The position numbers and the translations under genes are program-made. The notes under the pieces are model-generated. The model was not told the DNA's origin. It worked only from the letters and a program-made list of their open reading frames with translations, and made no database searches. Source: Melioribacter sp051488665 (GTDB lineage: Bacteria; Bacteroidota; Ignavibacteria; Ignavibacteriales; Melioribacteraceae). Taken from it: a stretch of DNA of 64,000 nt. Location: contig NZ_JBPSEG010000001.1 in NCBI RefSeq assembly GCF_051488665.1, positions 1 to 64,000 of the forward strand. Direction: 5' to 3'. This document shows, one piece after another, positions 34,718 to 44,057 of this stretch (its first letter is position 1; each line of letters begins with the position of its first letter).

Positions 34718-34810
34718 TCAACCGAAGTAGGTTTGATGGCATGCATAGAGCGCCAATCCGATTGCGGCTAACATGATAATAACAAAGATTGATGCACCTA
34801 ATTTTCCCAT
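34718..34810 (-). CDS. 30-residue lipopeptide-like membrane protein, copy 1
   Basis: This short gene begins 20 bases after the stop of the giant secreted protein and encodes 30 residues. The N-terminus is MGKLGASIF, then a hydrophobic core leads to AAIGLALYACHQTYFG. It aligns end to end, without gaps, with the protein at 38421-38513: residues 15-25 are AAIGLALYACH here and AAVGLALYACH there, and both end with YF plus one residue. LYAC resembles a lipobox; cleavage before Cys24 would leave a seven-residue lipopeptide with Cys-His at its start. Otherwise it is a single membrane span. Two paralogues of equal length, each directly downstream of a paralogous giant gene, make it a real gene. Function unknown. 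Confidence 0.8.
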   Translation of the reverse strand: MGKLGASIFVIIMLAAIGLALYACHQTYFG

Positions 34811-34830
34811 TATTTAAACCCTTCCGGAAA

Positions 34831-37800
34831 TTATTTCATTAAAATCATTTTTTTGACGGCTGTAAATTCTCCCGCATCTATTCTATAGAAATAAACCCCT
34901 GCGGCGGCGGATTTTCCGTAATTATCTTTTCCGTTCCAGACTATCGTATGATTGCCCGCTTGGAATTCACGGCTGATAAGAGTTCTTACTTCCTGTCCCA
35001 GTATATTGTATATTTTTAATGAAATAAATCTTGATTCCGGCAGCGAAAATTTAATTACCGTTTCGGGATTAAACGGATTCGGATAATTCTGTTCCAAAGC
35101 AAAGTCCGAAGGAATTTCGGCGACTTCTTCAACGTCGGTTACATTGTCGCCGACTTTGAAATATCCGGATTCGGAATATTCCGAAACGTCGCCGTTTGAC
35201 GTTTTGGAGCGTACGCGCCAGTAGTATTCTCCCGGAGCCAACGATTCGACTGCGGCGTGCAATTGTTCAAGATTCTCAAAAGAGCGTATATCGTTGAATT
35301 CCGGATTATCCGCCAATTCGACGTCGTATTTCAGAGTCGATTTAGAAGGCGCCGGCACAAACCACGAAAGCATCGGCTGAGCTGTGTTTACAACCACTCC
35401 GCCGTTCGGCGAGCCGACCATCGGAACCACAGAACTTGCGCCCGGATCGATTGTGAAGCTGTAAATTGCAGAATAAGGCGTATAATTCGCTCCCGAATAA
35501 TAACCTCTTACTCTCCAGTAATAAGTTGCGCCCGGAGTCAATCCGGTCAACTGATAAGAATAATTATTCCCTACGGTTCCCGGAGCAATTGTAGTAGGAC
35601 TGCCGAAATTGCTCTGTTGCGAATATTGAACTTCGAATCCCGTAATTCCGAGATTCGATCCGTTCAAATACCAGTATAAGGTAACATCGTCGTCGTATAC
35701 AAGGCTGGCGTTATTCGGAGCCGAAGGAACTACTGTAACCGTGCCTCCGCCGACAACGGTAAATGAACCCTGCGAATAATCTGCGTGAGCCGGGGCGTTC
35801 GTGCCGTCGTAGAGCGCCACAGCCCAGTAATATGTCGATCCGTACGTTAAATCTGACGTAAATGTGTAAAACAAAGTATTAATATCGTTTATTGTCGCAG
35901 TGCCGTCATAAGTGCTTGCCCAGTCTGCCGAAGCGCTGGATTCTTTCCATCGCACTATAAATCCGCTCCAACCCAATGTTGAACCGTCAACGAACCACGA
36001 TAATGTCGGTCTTGCCGTATAAACGGTTGGGTTGCCTACCGGGTAAGAAGCAACGGCGCTGCTGTTCTGTCCTCCGACAATTTTGAAACTTTCGGCGGAA
36101 CTCCATGCCGAAGCATTTGCGGGATTGCCGTTTTCATAAGATCTGACTTTCCAGTAATAAGTTGCGCCCGCCGTTAAGTTTGTTACCTGATAATACAAAT
36201 TACTGATATTCGTATAAGTAGGCGTTCCTGTAAATGTATTTGTTGTGTTAATTTCGATATCGTAACGGAGGTCTGTCGCAAGCCCGGCAACATACCAATA
36301 GAGAGTCGGCGACGTTGTGTATACGTCTACGCCTCCAATCGGGTACGAAGGAACGGGTTGATAAGCCGTTACGGTAGCTGCGGCATAAGTCGTAAATTCG
36401 GCTATATCGGAATAATTAGTTTGTGTGTTGTACGTAGTCTTAACCTGCCAGTAATAGTGCGTGTTTGCATCCAGATTGGATGTTAAAGTGTAGAATAAAT
36501 TGGCTCCCGAACTGTATGAAGAATAGACAGTTTCATCATCGAGTTTTGCAGGATCCGCGCCGGTGTTCGTTTTCGAAATAAGCACAGTGTATGTTGCATT
36601 CGGTTCGGATTCTGTTGTATACCAATATAATGTCGGTTGCAAAGTGTAAACGGTAGCATTGCTTATAGGCCATGAAGGATAAGCCTTAACCGCTCCGCCT
36701 TTTGTAGTAAACGAAAAGACCGATGAATACTTAGCTACTCTGTCGGAAAAGTCGAATTTATTCGCAACGGTTCCGTCGTCGTAATAAGCCACCACTCGCC
36801 AGTAATATTTCGAGCTGCCTTGTAAGCCGGCAGCCGATTGATTCAGAGTATTTATATTATCTGCAAAGTATGCAAAGTCTGCAGTTGAAGATGTAGTTAC
36901 GTAATTATTAACCGCAGCGTACCATTCGCTCTGCGTGGGCGGCGTGGATTTTTCGTAAACCTGCAGTGAAAATTTCATCGAACCTACGGGAATGCCCAGG
37001 TACCATGAAAAAAGAAGCGGGTCGTATTGAATAACTTCCATTGCGTCTGAAGGGAAAGATTGAGTAACAGTAAAATCGCTCAATGTAGTAAACGACCAAA
37101 CGCTCGATACCGCGCCGTTGACGGTCACTCGCCAGTAATAAGTTGTATTGTTGTCCAGCGGCATACCGGCGTCGTTTTCGGTAAAATTATACGAACCGGC
37201 TGAAACCGATTTGCTTGCAACAACGTTAGCGAAAAGATTGTCGGTTGCGATTTCAATCAGGTATGTGGACGTTCCGTCGTAATCCCATGAGAATTCCGGT
37301 TCAAGCGATACTCCGGTTAATGTATTTGCGGGCGAAATCAAACCCGGAACTACTTTGAACGTTCTCGACGCCGTTGTAACTGCGGTATTGTCTAACGGAG
37401 TATTGGAGTCGTCGATTGTAACTTCCCACGTATATGTACCGAAATCGAGATTAGCCGCGAATGTAAACGGACTTGTTTCCGTACTGTTATAACTGTATGC
37501 GTTCGGTCCCGTTACGTTAAGATTATACGTTACGTTACTTACGGATGCCGAAGTGCTCCATTGCAAAGTAGGAGTCCTGTCGGATAATTCCGCTCCGTCT
37601 GCAGGACTGTCGAGACTGACCGACGGGAAACCCGTTTTAAACTGATTCCCGTTTACAGTAAAATTGTCCGTACCTTCGTCGTCGTTGGTGACAACGATAC
37701 GAGTATCATAGTTTGTGTTGTAGTCGAGCGGCGTCAGGTTTACAACCTGGTTAATAAGGCTGCTGTTCTGATTGGCAAAAGTAGCCAATGTTGTCCACCC

Positions 37801-38295
37801 CGAACCGCCGTTAATTTGCACGACTATCGTAACCGTAGAAGCTGTGCCCGAATGCGTATACGTAAAATCAATCGACTGACCGGCGACCGCTAAATTAGCC
37901 GCATTCGGCGGTTGACTGTTAATCGTAATAGACGAAGGATCAATTTGTGTTTTAAATGAATACGAATGCCATGCGCCGTCGGTACCTCCTCCATCAGTAT
38001 CTGTGTCCCTTACTCTCCAATAATATGTGGTATTGTAAGAAAGCGCAGGAAGACTTAAGCTTGTAGCTGCGGTGTTCGTAGCCGATGCGTCGACGCTTCC
38101 GAATAGCGGGTCGTCGTCAAATTCAACGTCGTAAGGACCGTTTCCGTTTCCGTCATCAAAATCGGTCCATGAAACCGAACCTAAACTTTGAGAAACCCCG
38201 GCTTGTCCGTCAGTTGGCGTGGGCGTTTGCGCGTAATTTATCGAAGAGAACAATAATATTACGCACAATACTAAACTGTATTTCAAATATCTCAT
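34831..38295 (-). CDS. Giant secreted FnIII-repeat protein with type IX sorting domain, copy 1
   Basis: A 1154-residue protein with a signal peptide (MRYLKYSLVLCVILLFSSINYA) and about ten fibronectin-like repeats. Each repeat carries a PTLYWYV-type strand and a TYYWRVR-type strand (about residues 25-1060). The last 85 residues are a type A sorting domain: FALEQNYPNPFNPETVIKF, then LKIYNILGQEVRTLIS and AAGVYFYRI, with terminal KMILMK. It should be exported by Sec and then by the type IX system to the cell surface. AGAGGA lies before the ATG at 38295; the ATG at 38301 is too close. Close in design to the gene at 38523, with which it shares repeats, 5' leader sequence and a downstream mini gene. 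No catalytic domain is seen. Confidence 0.93.
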   Translation of the reverse strand: MRYLKYSLVLCVILLFSSINYAQTPTPTDGQAGVSQSLGSVSWTDFDDGNGNGPYDVEFDDDPLFGSVDASATNTAATSLSLPALSYNTTYYWRVRDTDTDGGGTDGAWHSYSFKTQIDPSSITINSQPPNAANLAVAGQSIDFTYTHSGTASTVTIVVQINGGSGWTTLATFANQNSSLINQVVNLTPLDYNTNYDTRIVVTNDDEGTDNFTVNGNQFKTGFPSVSLDSPADGAELSDRTPTLQWSTSASVSNVTYNLNVTGPNAYSYNSTETSPFTFAANLDFGTYTWEVTIDDSNTPLDNTAVTTASRTFKVVPGLISPANTLTGVSLEPEFSWDYDGTSTYLIEIATDNLFANVVASKSVSAGSYNFTENDAGMPLDNNTTYYWRVTVNGAVSSVWSFTTLSDFTVTQSFPSDAMEVIQYDPLLFSWYLGIPVGSMKFSLQVYEKSTPPTQSEWYAAVNNYVTTSSTADFAYFADNINTLNQSAAGLQGSSKYYWRVVAYYDDGTVANKFDFSDRVAKYSSVFSFTTKGGAVKAYPSWPISNATVYTLQPTLYWYTTESEPNATYTVLISKTNTGADPAKLDDETVYSSYSSGANLFYTLTSNLDANTHYYWQVKTTYNTQTNYSDIAEFTTYAAATVTAYQPVPSYPIGGVDVYTTSPTLYWYVAGLATDLRYDIEINTTNTFTGTPTYTNISNLYYQVTNLTAGATYYWKVRSYENGNPANASAWSSAESFKIVGGQNSSAVASYPVGNPTVYTARPTLSWFVDGSTLGWSGFIVRWKESSASADWASTYDGTATINDINTLFYTFTSDLTYGSTYYWAVALYDGTNAPAHADYSQGSFTVVGGGTVTVVPSAPNNASLVYDDDVTLYWYLNGSNLGITGFEVQYSQQSNFGSPTTIAPGTVGNNYSYQLTGLTPGATYYWRVRGYYSGANYTPYSAIYSFTIDPGASSVVPMVGSPNGGVVVNTAQPMLSWFVPAPSKSTLKYDVELADNPEFNDIRSFENLEQLHAAVESLAPGEYYWRVRSKTSNGDVSEYSESGYFKVGDNVTDVEEVAEIPSDFALEQNYPNPFNPETVIKFSLPESRFISLKIYNILGQEVRTLISREFQAGNHTIVWNGKDNYGKSAAAGVYFYRIDAGEFTAVKKMILMK

Positions 38296-38420
38296 TTGCA
38301 TCCTCTGAGATTGTTAATGTATTTTTATTTACCCGGCTGGTTTTTATGTTATAGATATTACTGGATAAAATATCCTTTTATTTTTAGATAAGCAAGTTAA
38401 ATAACTTTTAAATATGCACT

Positions 38421-38513
38421 TCAATTAAAATAAATGTGATGGCATGCATAGAGAGCCAGTCCTACGGCGGCAATTACAGCGCCCATCATAAATTTCGCCA
38501 GCAAATTTTTCAT
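38421..38513 (-). CDS. 30-residue lipopeptide-like membrane protein, copy 2
   Basis: Thirty residues, starting 9 bases after the stop of the second giant protein. MKNLLAKFMMG is followed by a hydrophobic stretch and AAVGLALYACHHIYFN. It is the paralogue of the protein at 34718-34810, same length and same GLALYACH core. As there, a lipobox-like LYAC would release a seven-residue lipopeptide (Cys-His-His-Ile-Tyr-Phe-Asn), or the protein stays as a single-span peptide with Cys-His at the outer face. The DNA of the core (TCTATGCATGCCATCA) is nearly the same in both copies while the first 14 codons differ, showing selection on the C-terminal half. Confidence 0.8.
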   Translation of the reverse strand: MKNLLAKFMMGAVIAAVGLALYACHHIYFN

Positions 38514-38522
38514 TTTTTAATT

Positions 38523-41384
38523 TTATTTTATTAATAACATTCTTTTTACCGCCTGTTTTGAACCGGCTGTCAATTTATAGAAATAAACGCCGCTGGCAAC
38601 TTTATTGCCGAAGTTATCGTCTCCACGCCAAATCAGGTTGTAATTGCCCGGTTGCAGTTCTTTTGAAATTAACGTTTTAATTTCTTTACCCAGGACATCA
38701 TAAATAGTAAGCGTCACAAAATCGTTCCTGTCGATTTCAAAACGGATTGAAGTTTCCGGATTAAATGGATTGGGATAATTCTGATATAATTGGAAATCGT
38801 ATTTCAATTCTTCGCTTTCTTCGACCGCCGTAATATTGTCGACAGTTTTAAATACGCCCACGGAAGAATAATCGGAAACCATTCCCTCTTTTGTCCTGGA
38901 TACTACTCGCCAGTAATATGTATTGCCGGGGTACAAACCGTTAATCTCAACGAACGGTTTTTCGAGTCCGCCCACTATATTCCTATTTTCGAATTCATCG
39001 TCTACGGAGTACTCAACGTCGTAAGTCAGCTCCGATTCGCTTTCGGTGGGAATGACCCAGGATAAAACGGCAGACGAAGAAGATACAGGCTGAGCGTGAT
39101 TCGGAGAGCCGATTAAAGGCACAACGGCAAAGGCTCCCGCGTCGGTTGTAAATGCAGCGATGGAAGACCAGGCTGACTCGGAGCCAGGCGAACCCGCAAC
39201 TTTTGCTCTTACCTGCCAGTAATATGTCGTTCCCGCGGATAATCCCGACAGCGCAAAAAAATTATTATTCAAATCCGAAACAGTCGTCGGATTAAATAAT
39301 TGTCCGCCGCCGTCCAGAGTTGTCGAATACCGTAAATCGTAATTTAGCGTATAAGCCGACGAAGCATACCAGTATAATGTAGGCGACAAAGTGTAAACAA
39401 TGGCGCCTCCTACGGGATAAGTTTGCGTAGGCACCGGAGCGCCTGTGGATGCATAAGACGGTATATTAAATGATTCTACGGACGACCACGAAGACGGAGT
39501 TCCCGCGTCCCCTATTTTCGAACGGACTCGCCAATAATAAGTTCCTCCGCTCAATCCCGACGGCAGCACGTAATAAAGATTATCAATCCAACCGGAATTG
39601 CCCAACGGCGCGTCGTTTAAATCTGAATCGTCATCCCACTCAACGTAATATTTCAATCCGTCGACATAAGAAGTTATATACCAGTAAAGAGTAGGAGGAT
39701 TGATGTAAGAATCGCTTCCGCTTACAGGCCAGGAAGGAACAGGTACCGGAGCCGACGCCGGAGTAGAGCTGTAGATTTCAAAGCTTTCTTCGCCGCTTGT
39801 AACTACATTAGAAGCAAATGAATTCGATGTTGAAGCGTCCACAACATAGTAATAAGTATTGCCCGGAGTTAAATTCGTAAGCGTCAAATATAAATTACTC
39901 GTAACGCTGCTCGTGCCCGTATAACTGCCCGACGACGTACCGTAACGGACACGGTAATATAAACCGGGATAATATGAATTTACGTACCAATAAATTGTAG
40001 GGCTTTGAGTATATACCATAACCCCGTCAGCGGGATAAGTCGCTACGGGAGTTGGGACTGATTGAGTCGTAAATTCCCAAACGTCCGAATAACTTATTAC
40101 GATACCCGTATTTGTCTTGCCCGTAATTCTCCATTTATATAATTGTCCAGGCGTCAGAGATGAAGCGTCGTACGAATAAAAAGTCCCCGTTAAATCCGAC
40201 GCCACGCTCATAGGCGAAGAAAAATCCGTATCGTCGTCAATTTCCAGATCGAATTTCATACCATACTTTGTTGAGTACCAGCTGAAGTATATTGTTTGCA
40301 AATTGAGAGTTGAAGAATTGGCTGGAAGTGTCGGAACCGGAATATACGGCGCGGCTTTAATTATATCTCTGCCGTTCGTGGTTCTGCCCGCATTCGAAGT
40401 CATTATAATTTCGCCGTTCGGACCCTGAAAATGCGAACCGACAAAATTCCATTGCCCGCTGCCACCGTTATAGAGCGAACCTGTCAAGTCCATTAAAAAA
40501 TTGCCTGCTTTATCATAAATATGAACGTCTTTCGTAGACATCACTGTTACCGCTATATACTCATTGTCTCTGCCTGTCCAGTATCCCCAGTAACTGTCGG
40601 CAATCGGCGTAAAATCCTGGTCTTTAACCCAAGCGGTGCCGTTATAAGTTAAAGTATGCGTAGTATTAACAGGCTCGGCTGCGGTTTCTCCGGACCAATA
40701 AAGTATAACCGTGCCGTCCTCGTTTGAAATCGGTTCGTATTCCTTGTAGTCTGCCGTATTAGTAATATTGGTTCTTGCAGCGCCGTCCCATATGAAAAGG
40801 TCGGCTCCGCCTCCGGCGCCGTAATCCCAAAAAATAATCGATGTTGTACTGGAGCCGAGGAAATCCGGATTAGTCACATCGTCGCTTCCGGAAGGTTCAT
40901 AAACGGCTGTCGTCAAACCGGAAGAGAGCTCGTATTTTAGAACGCGATTGTTAGTGGTTGCGTTTCTTTCCACATAACCTACAAAAGAACCGTCGTCGCT
41001 CCAGAACGGATTGCCGTATGTGGGTCCGTTAGTATTATCCGAATTGCCGGCAGATATAACGGTTTCCCCGCTGCCGTCCGTATTCATAAGCACTATTTCA
41101 ACTCGTCTTATAGGACCTTCGTAATAATACTTTTGCGCTGCAATTTTCGAACCGTCCGGACTCAACCCTGCTTGTGTGTAATAAACATTCTCAGGCGCGG
41201 TAACAATTGTATCGAATGTGTAGTATTGATTGCTGAATTGAGGCGAGCCGTAACTGTTGACCGAACGCAAAGATTTTTTTATCGAACTGTTTGATTCAAT
41301 CGGCTGGTTATGCGTATTTACCTTATTATTCTGCGCCGCTAATAGAACAGACAGAATAAAAAAGAGGACAATGCTCTTTTTCAT
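38523..41384 (-). CDS. Giant secreted protein with TolB-like propeller, FnIII repeats and type IX sorting domain, copy 2
   Basis: A 953-residue protein with a signal peptide (MKKSIVLFFILSVLLAAQ). Residues about 50-350 resemble a TolB/WD40-like beta-propeller (AGLSPDGSKIAAQKY, NPFWSDDGSFVGYVER, EPISNEDGTVILYWSGE). Five FnIII-like repeats follow with the same PTLYWY and TYYWRVR strands as the gene at 34831. It ends in a type A sorting domain (FQLYQNYPNPFNPETSIRF, YDVLGKEIKTLIS, KRMLLIK). The start at 41384 has AGAGG 8-9 nt upstream; the 5' context AGAGG-N-TGCAAATG is shared with copy 1. A good promoter lies about 100 bases upstream. Surface display is expected; the propeller may bind a polymer or protein. 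No enzyme motif was found. Confidence 0.93.
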   Translation of the reverse strand: MKKSIVLFFILSVLLAAQNNKVNTHNQPIESNSSIKKSLRSVNSYGSPQFSNQYYTFDTIVTAPENVYYTQAGLSPDGSKIAAQKYYYEGPIRRVEIVLMNTDGSGETVISAGNSDNTNGPTYGNPFWSDDGSFVGYVERNATTNNRVLKYELSSGLTTAVYEPSGSDDVTNPDFLGSSTTSIIFWDYGAGGGADLFIWDGAARTNITNTADYKEYEPISNEDGTVILYWSGETAAEPVNTTHTLTYNGTAWVKDQDFTPIADSYWGYWTGRDNEYIAVTVMSTKDVHIYDKAGNFLMDLTGSLYNGGSGQWNFVGSHFQGPNGEIIMTSNAGRTTNGRDIIKAAPYIPVPTLPANSSTLNLQTIYFSWYSTKYGMKFDLEIDDDTDFSSPMSVASDLTGTFYSYDASSLTPGQLYKWRITGKTNTGIVISYSDVWEFTTQSVPTPVATYPADGVMVYTQSPTIYWYVNSYYPGLYYRVRYGTSSGSYTGTSSVTSNLYLTLTNLTPGNTYYYVVDASTSNSFASNVVTSGEESFEIYSSTPASAPVPVPSWPVSGSDSYINPPTLYWYITSYVDGLKYYVEWDDDSDLNDAPLGNSGWIDNLYYVLPSGLSGGTYYWRVRSKIGDAGTPSSWSSVESFNIPSYASTGAPVPTQTYPVGGAIVYTLSPTLYWYASSAYTLNYDLRYSTTLDGGGQLFNPTTVSDLNNNFFALSGLSAGTTYYWQVRAKVAGSPGSESAWSSIAAFTTDAGAFAVVPLIGSPNHAQPVSSSSAVLSWVIPTESESELTYDVEYSVDDEFENRNIVGGLEKPFVEINGLYPGNTYYWRVVSRTKEGMVSDYSSVGVFKTVDNITAVEESEELKYDFQLYQNYPNPFNPETSIRFEIDRNDFVTLTIYDVLGKEIKTLISKELQPGNYNLIWRGDDNFGNKVASGVYFYKLTAGSKQAVKRMLLIK

Positions 41385-41485
41385 TTGCACCCTCTGTCTC
41401 TTTATTTATTAAATTATTTTTATTACCCTTTCGTCAATAACCCGGAACCATATGAGTAAAGGTAATATTTCTTCGGCTGGTGTAA

Positions 41486-41516
41486 CAAACGTAAAACTAA
41501 TTATACATAATGTCAA
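41486..41516 (-). promoter_or_regulatory. Promoter of the giant/mini protein modules
   Basis: On the minus strand TTGACA (41516-41511) is followed after 17 nt by TACGTTTG (41493-41486), a complete TAnnTTTG. It is the cleanest promoter match in the window and implies a leader of about 95 nt before the giant gene at 38523-41384. Confidence 0.55.
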
Positions 41517-41567
41517 GAAAATATTTTAAATATTACATAGCAATTAAACTATTTAGATATATTCCAA

Positions 41568-42539
41568 TTAGATTAGTTTTATAACAACGTTACCTCGCTT
41601 GTGACCTTTGTCCACATAGTCGTGTGCGGCTCTGATTTGTTGGATATCGTATTCCTTGTCGATTAACGGTTTAAGTTTGCCGGTCGTCATCAATTTATTA
41701 ACGAAATCCATATCGCGCAGCTTCTCCTTTGCCGATCTTAAACCCGTAAAAGCAATTATAGCTTTTTTGCCGCCGATAAAACGCGTGTACAATTTTTGCC
41801 AAAGAATTGCGGGAGTTACAACCGTAGTAAGATACCTGCCGTTTTTCTTCAAATACATTTTAGTTTTTCCGAATGACGTTTTCCCTACCGCGTCGAAAAT
41901 TATATCGTATTTTTTCAGCTGCCCGGAGATTTCCGGCGAAGTATAATCGAACGCATAATCGGCTCCGAGAGATTTTACGAGTTCGAAGTTCCGGGGACTG
42001 CATAGCGCGGTCACTTCGCAATCATAAAACTTAGCAAGTTGAACAGCAAAAGAACCGATACTCCCCGAAGCGCCGTTTATTAACACTTGCATTCCTTTTT
42101 CAATTTTGCCTTCGTCCCTTAAAAACGGAAGAGCGGTAAGAGCGCCGTATGAAGCAGCAGCCAGGTCAAATGAGACGCCCCCGGGAATTAACGAAACGGC
42201 ATCGTTCCGGTTGACTTTTATATACTCCGCGTATGCGCCGAATCCGTCCGGCGCGCCTCCCCATACTTTGTCCCCTTTGTTAAAACTTGTTACCGATTTT
42301 CCGGTTTCTTCCACAACGCCCGAGAACTCGCCGCCCAAAACATTTTTTTTCGGTTTGAATGCTCCGGTAAAAAGTCTCGCAAAAAACGAGTCGCCCTTTC
42401 TAAATGTCGAATCGACTGTTGTTGCCGTTGTGTAATGAATCTTTATCAATAATTCATCTTCGTTAACTACTGGCTTTTCGATTTCCGCAATATGCAGCAC
42501 ATCCGGATCGCCGTACTCATTGTTAATAACAGCTTTCAT
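41568..42539 (-). CDS. Zinc-free medium-chain dehydrogenase/reductase (quinone oxidoreductase-like)
   Basis: A 323-residue NAD(P)H-dependent oxidoreductase of the MDR superfamily. It has the N-terminal GroES-like fold (VLGGEFSGVVEETGKSV), the Rossmann fold with VLINGASGSIGSFAVQLAK, and the end KGHKRGNVVIKL. The catalytic and structural zinc cysteines of alcohol dehydrogenases are missing, so quinone oxidoreductase or enone reductase activity is likelier. AGCGAGG precedes the ATG at 42539, which I prefer to the upstream ATG at 42566. It is divergent from the NSS transporter gene across 134 bases. The substrate is unknown. Confidence 0.9.
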   Translation of the reverse strand: MKAVINNEYGDPDVLHIAEIEKPVVNEDELLIKIHYTTATTVDSTFRKGDSFFARLFTGAFKPKKNVLGGEFSGVVEETGKSVTSFNKGDKVWGGAPDGFGAYAEYIKVNRNDAVSLIPGGVSFDLAAASYGALTALPFLRDEGKIEKGMQVLINGASGSIGSFAVQLAKFYDCEVTALCSPRNFELVKSLGADYAFDYTSPEISGQLKKYDIIFDAVGKTSFGKTKMYLKKNGRYLTTVVTPAILWQKLYTRFIGGKKAIIAFTGLRSAKEKLRDMDFVNKLMTTGKLKPLIDKEYDIQQIRAAHDYVDKGHKRGNVVIKLI

Positions 42540-42673
42540 TTTTCCTCGCTTTATTTTAAAGAACATACTTGCGTCTGTAATAATTCACTGTACACAAATA
42601 TTTATTTTTATTGATATTTTTGAATGATTATCCAATATTTGCAGAAATTTAAAATTACAACTGAGGACGATAA

Positions 42674-44044
42674 ATGATTCCTAACAATTCCGGAAGAGAA
42701 CAATGGGGCAGCCGTGCGGGCTTTATATTGGCTGCGGCGGGCTCGGCTGTCGGTTTGGGCAATATTTGGCGATTTCCTTACCTTGCCGGCGAAAACGGCG
42801 GCGCCGCTTTTATATTTGTCTATATTTTATGCGTCTTGCTTATCGGCATACCGGTTTTAATAGCCGAAGTGCTTATCGGCAGAAGCGCTCATAAAAATCC
42901 CGTAGGGTCATTTAAGTCCTTACACCCTTCTCCGTTCTGGCATTCCGTAGGAGGAATCGGCGTGATAGCTGGCTTTGTTATTCTTTCGTTCTATACTGTT
43001 GTAGCCGGATGGACGCTCGGTTACATTTACGAAGCGATTAACGGCAACTTACTCCAATACAGCTTGCCCGATATAGCTCAATCTCATTTTTCAGACCTGC
43101 TGGCTGACGCTTATTGGAATGTGGGATTGCTTACGGCTTTTATGCTTCTGACAATGGGAATTGTTTATTTCGGAGTTCAGAAAGGAATCGAACGCGGCAG
43201 CAAAATCATGATGCCGATGCTCTTTATTTTACTTCTGGTATTAATGATAAGAGGACTAACTTTGGACGGCGCTTCGAAAGGATTGGAGTATCTTTTCAAT
43301 CCCGACTGGTCTAAAATCACTACCGGGGTTGTATTGGCTGCAATGGGACAGGCGTTCTTTTCGATGAGTTTGGGAATGGGAGCCATGCTTACGTACGGAA
43401 GCTATATGTCTATGAAGGATAATCTTCCCGCCGCTTCAATTTGGATTGCGACATTAGATGCATTAATTGCAATCATAGCGGGTATCAGCATTTTTACTGT
43501 TGTATTTGCAACGGGTCAAAATCCAGATGTAGGACCGAGTCTCATATTCAGAACACTCCCCGTTGTTTTTACAAAAATACCAGGAGGATTCTATTTTTCA
43601 ATTCTGTTTTTTATAGCTCTCACATTGGCGGCTCTTACTTCCACGGTTTCATTGCTCGAAGTGGTTACAGCCTATTTTGTAGACGAAAAAGGCTGGAGCC
43701 GTAGAAAAGCTGTCGTGGTATTCGGGTTTGCCGCTTTGCTGCTCGGCGTGCCAAGCGCACTGTCTTTTAATATACTTGCAGACTTTAAATTCGGAGAATT
43801 CACTTTCTTCGATTTGTCGGAATTTTTATCGTCGAATTTGCTTCTGCCTCTCGGAGGATTTTTCATTTCAATTTTCGTCGGCTGGGTATGGGGCTTCGAT
43901 AAGGTAAAAAATGAAATCAGACAGGGAGCCGAATCACTCTTCGATAAATATCCGTGGATGCTGAATTACTGGAAATTCATTCTTCGATTTGTCGCTCCGG
44001 TATTGATTATCGTAATTTTACTCAGTTCCATTGGAATCATCTAA
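42674..44044 (+). CDS. Sodium-dependent transporter, NSS/SNF family
   Basis: A 456-residue inner-membrane protein of the neurotransmitter:sodium symporter family (LeuT type). WGSRAGFILAAAGSAVGLGNIWRFPYLAGENGG in the first segment is the sodium/substrate site, and GQAFFSMSLGMGAMLTYGSYM is the matching unwound sixth segment. Eleven to twelve membrane segments fit. It would import amino acids with Na+. GAGGA lies 6 nt before the ATG. The AGCS symporter gene follows by 13 bases in the same direction, so the two form a small sodium-coupled amino-acid uptake operon. Confidence 0.94.
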   Translation: MIPNNSGREQWGSRAGFILAAAGSAVGLGNIWRFPYLAGENGGAAFIFVYILCVLLIGIPVLIAEVLIGRSAHKNPVGSFKSLHPSPFWHSVGGIGVIAGFVILSFYTVVAGWTLGYIYEAINGNLLQYSLPDIAQSHFSDLLADAYWNVGLLTAFMLLTMGIVYFGVQKGIERGSKIMMPMLFILLLVLMIRGLTLDGASKGLEYLFNPDWSKITTGVVLAAMGQAFFSMSLGMGAMLTYGSYMSMKDNLPAASIWIATLDALIAIIAGISIFTVVFATGQNPDVGPSLIFRTLPVVFTKIPGGFYFSILFFIALTLAALTSTVSLLEVVTAYFVDEKGWSRRKAVVVFGFAALLLGVPSALSFNILADFKFGEFTFFDLSEFLSSNLLLPLGGFFISIFVGWVWGFDKVKNEIRQGAESLFDKYPWMLNYWKFILRFVAPVLIIVILLSSIGII

Positions 44045-44057
44045 AAAAGGGGTTAAA

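Noticed and set aside
38330..38390. GGATA/TATCC hairpin with T-run between the mini gene and giant copy 1
   Set aside because: The 5-bp stem is too weak and the T-run faces the strand without genes.
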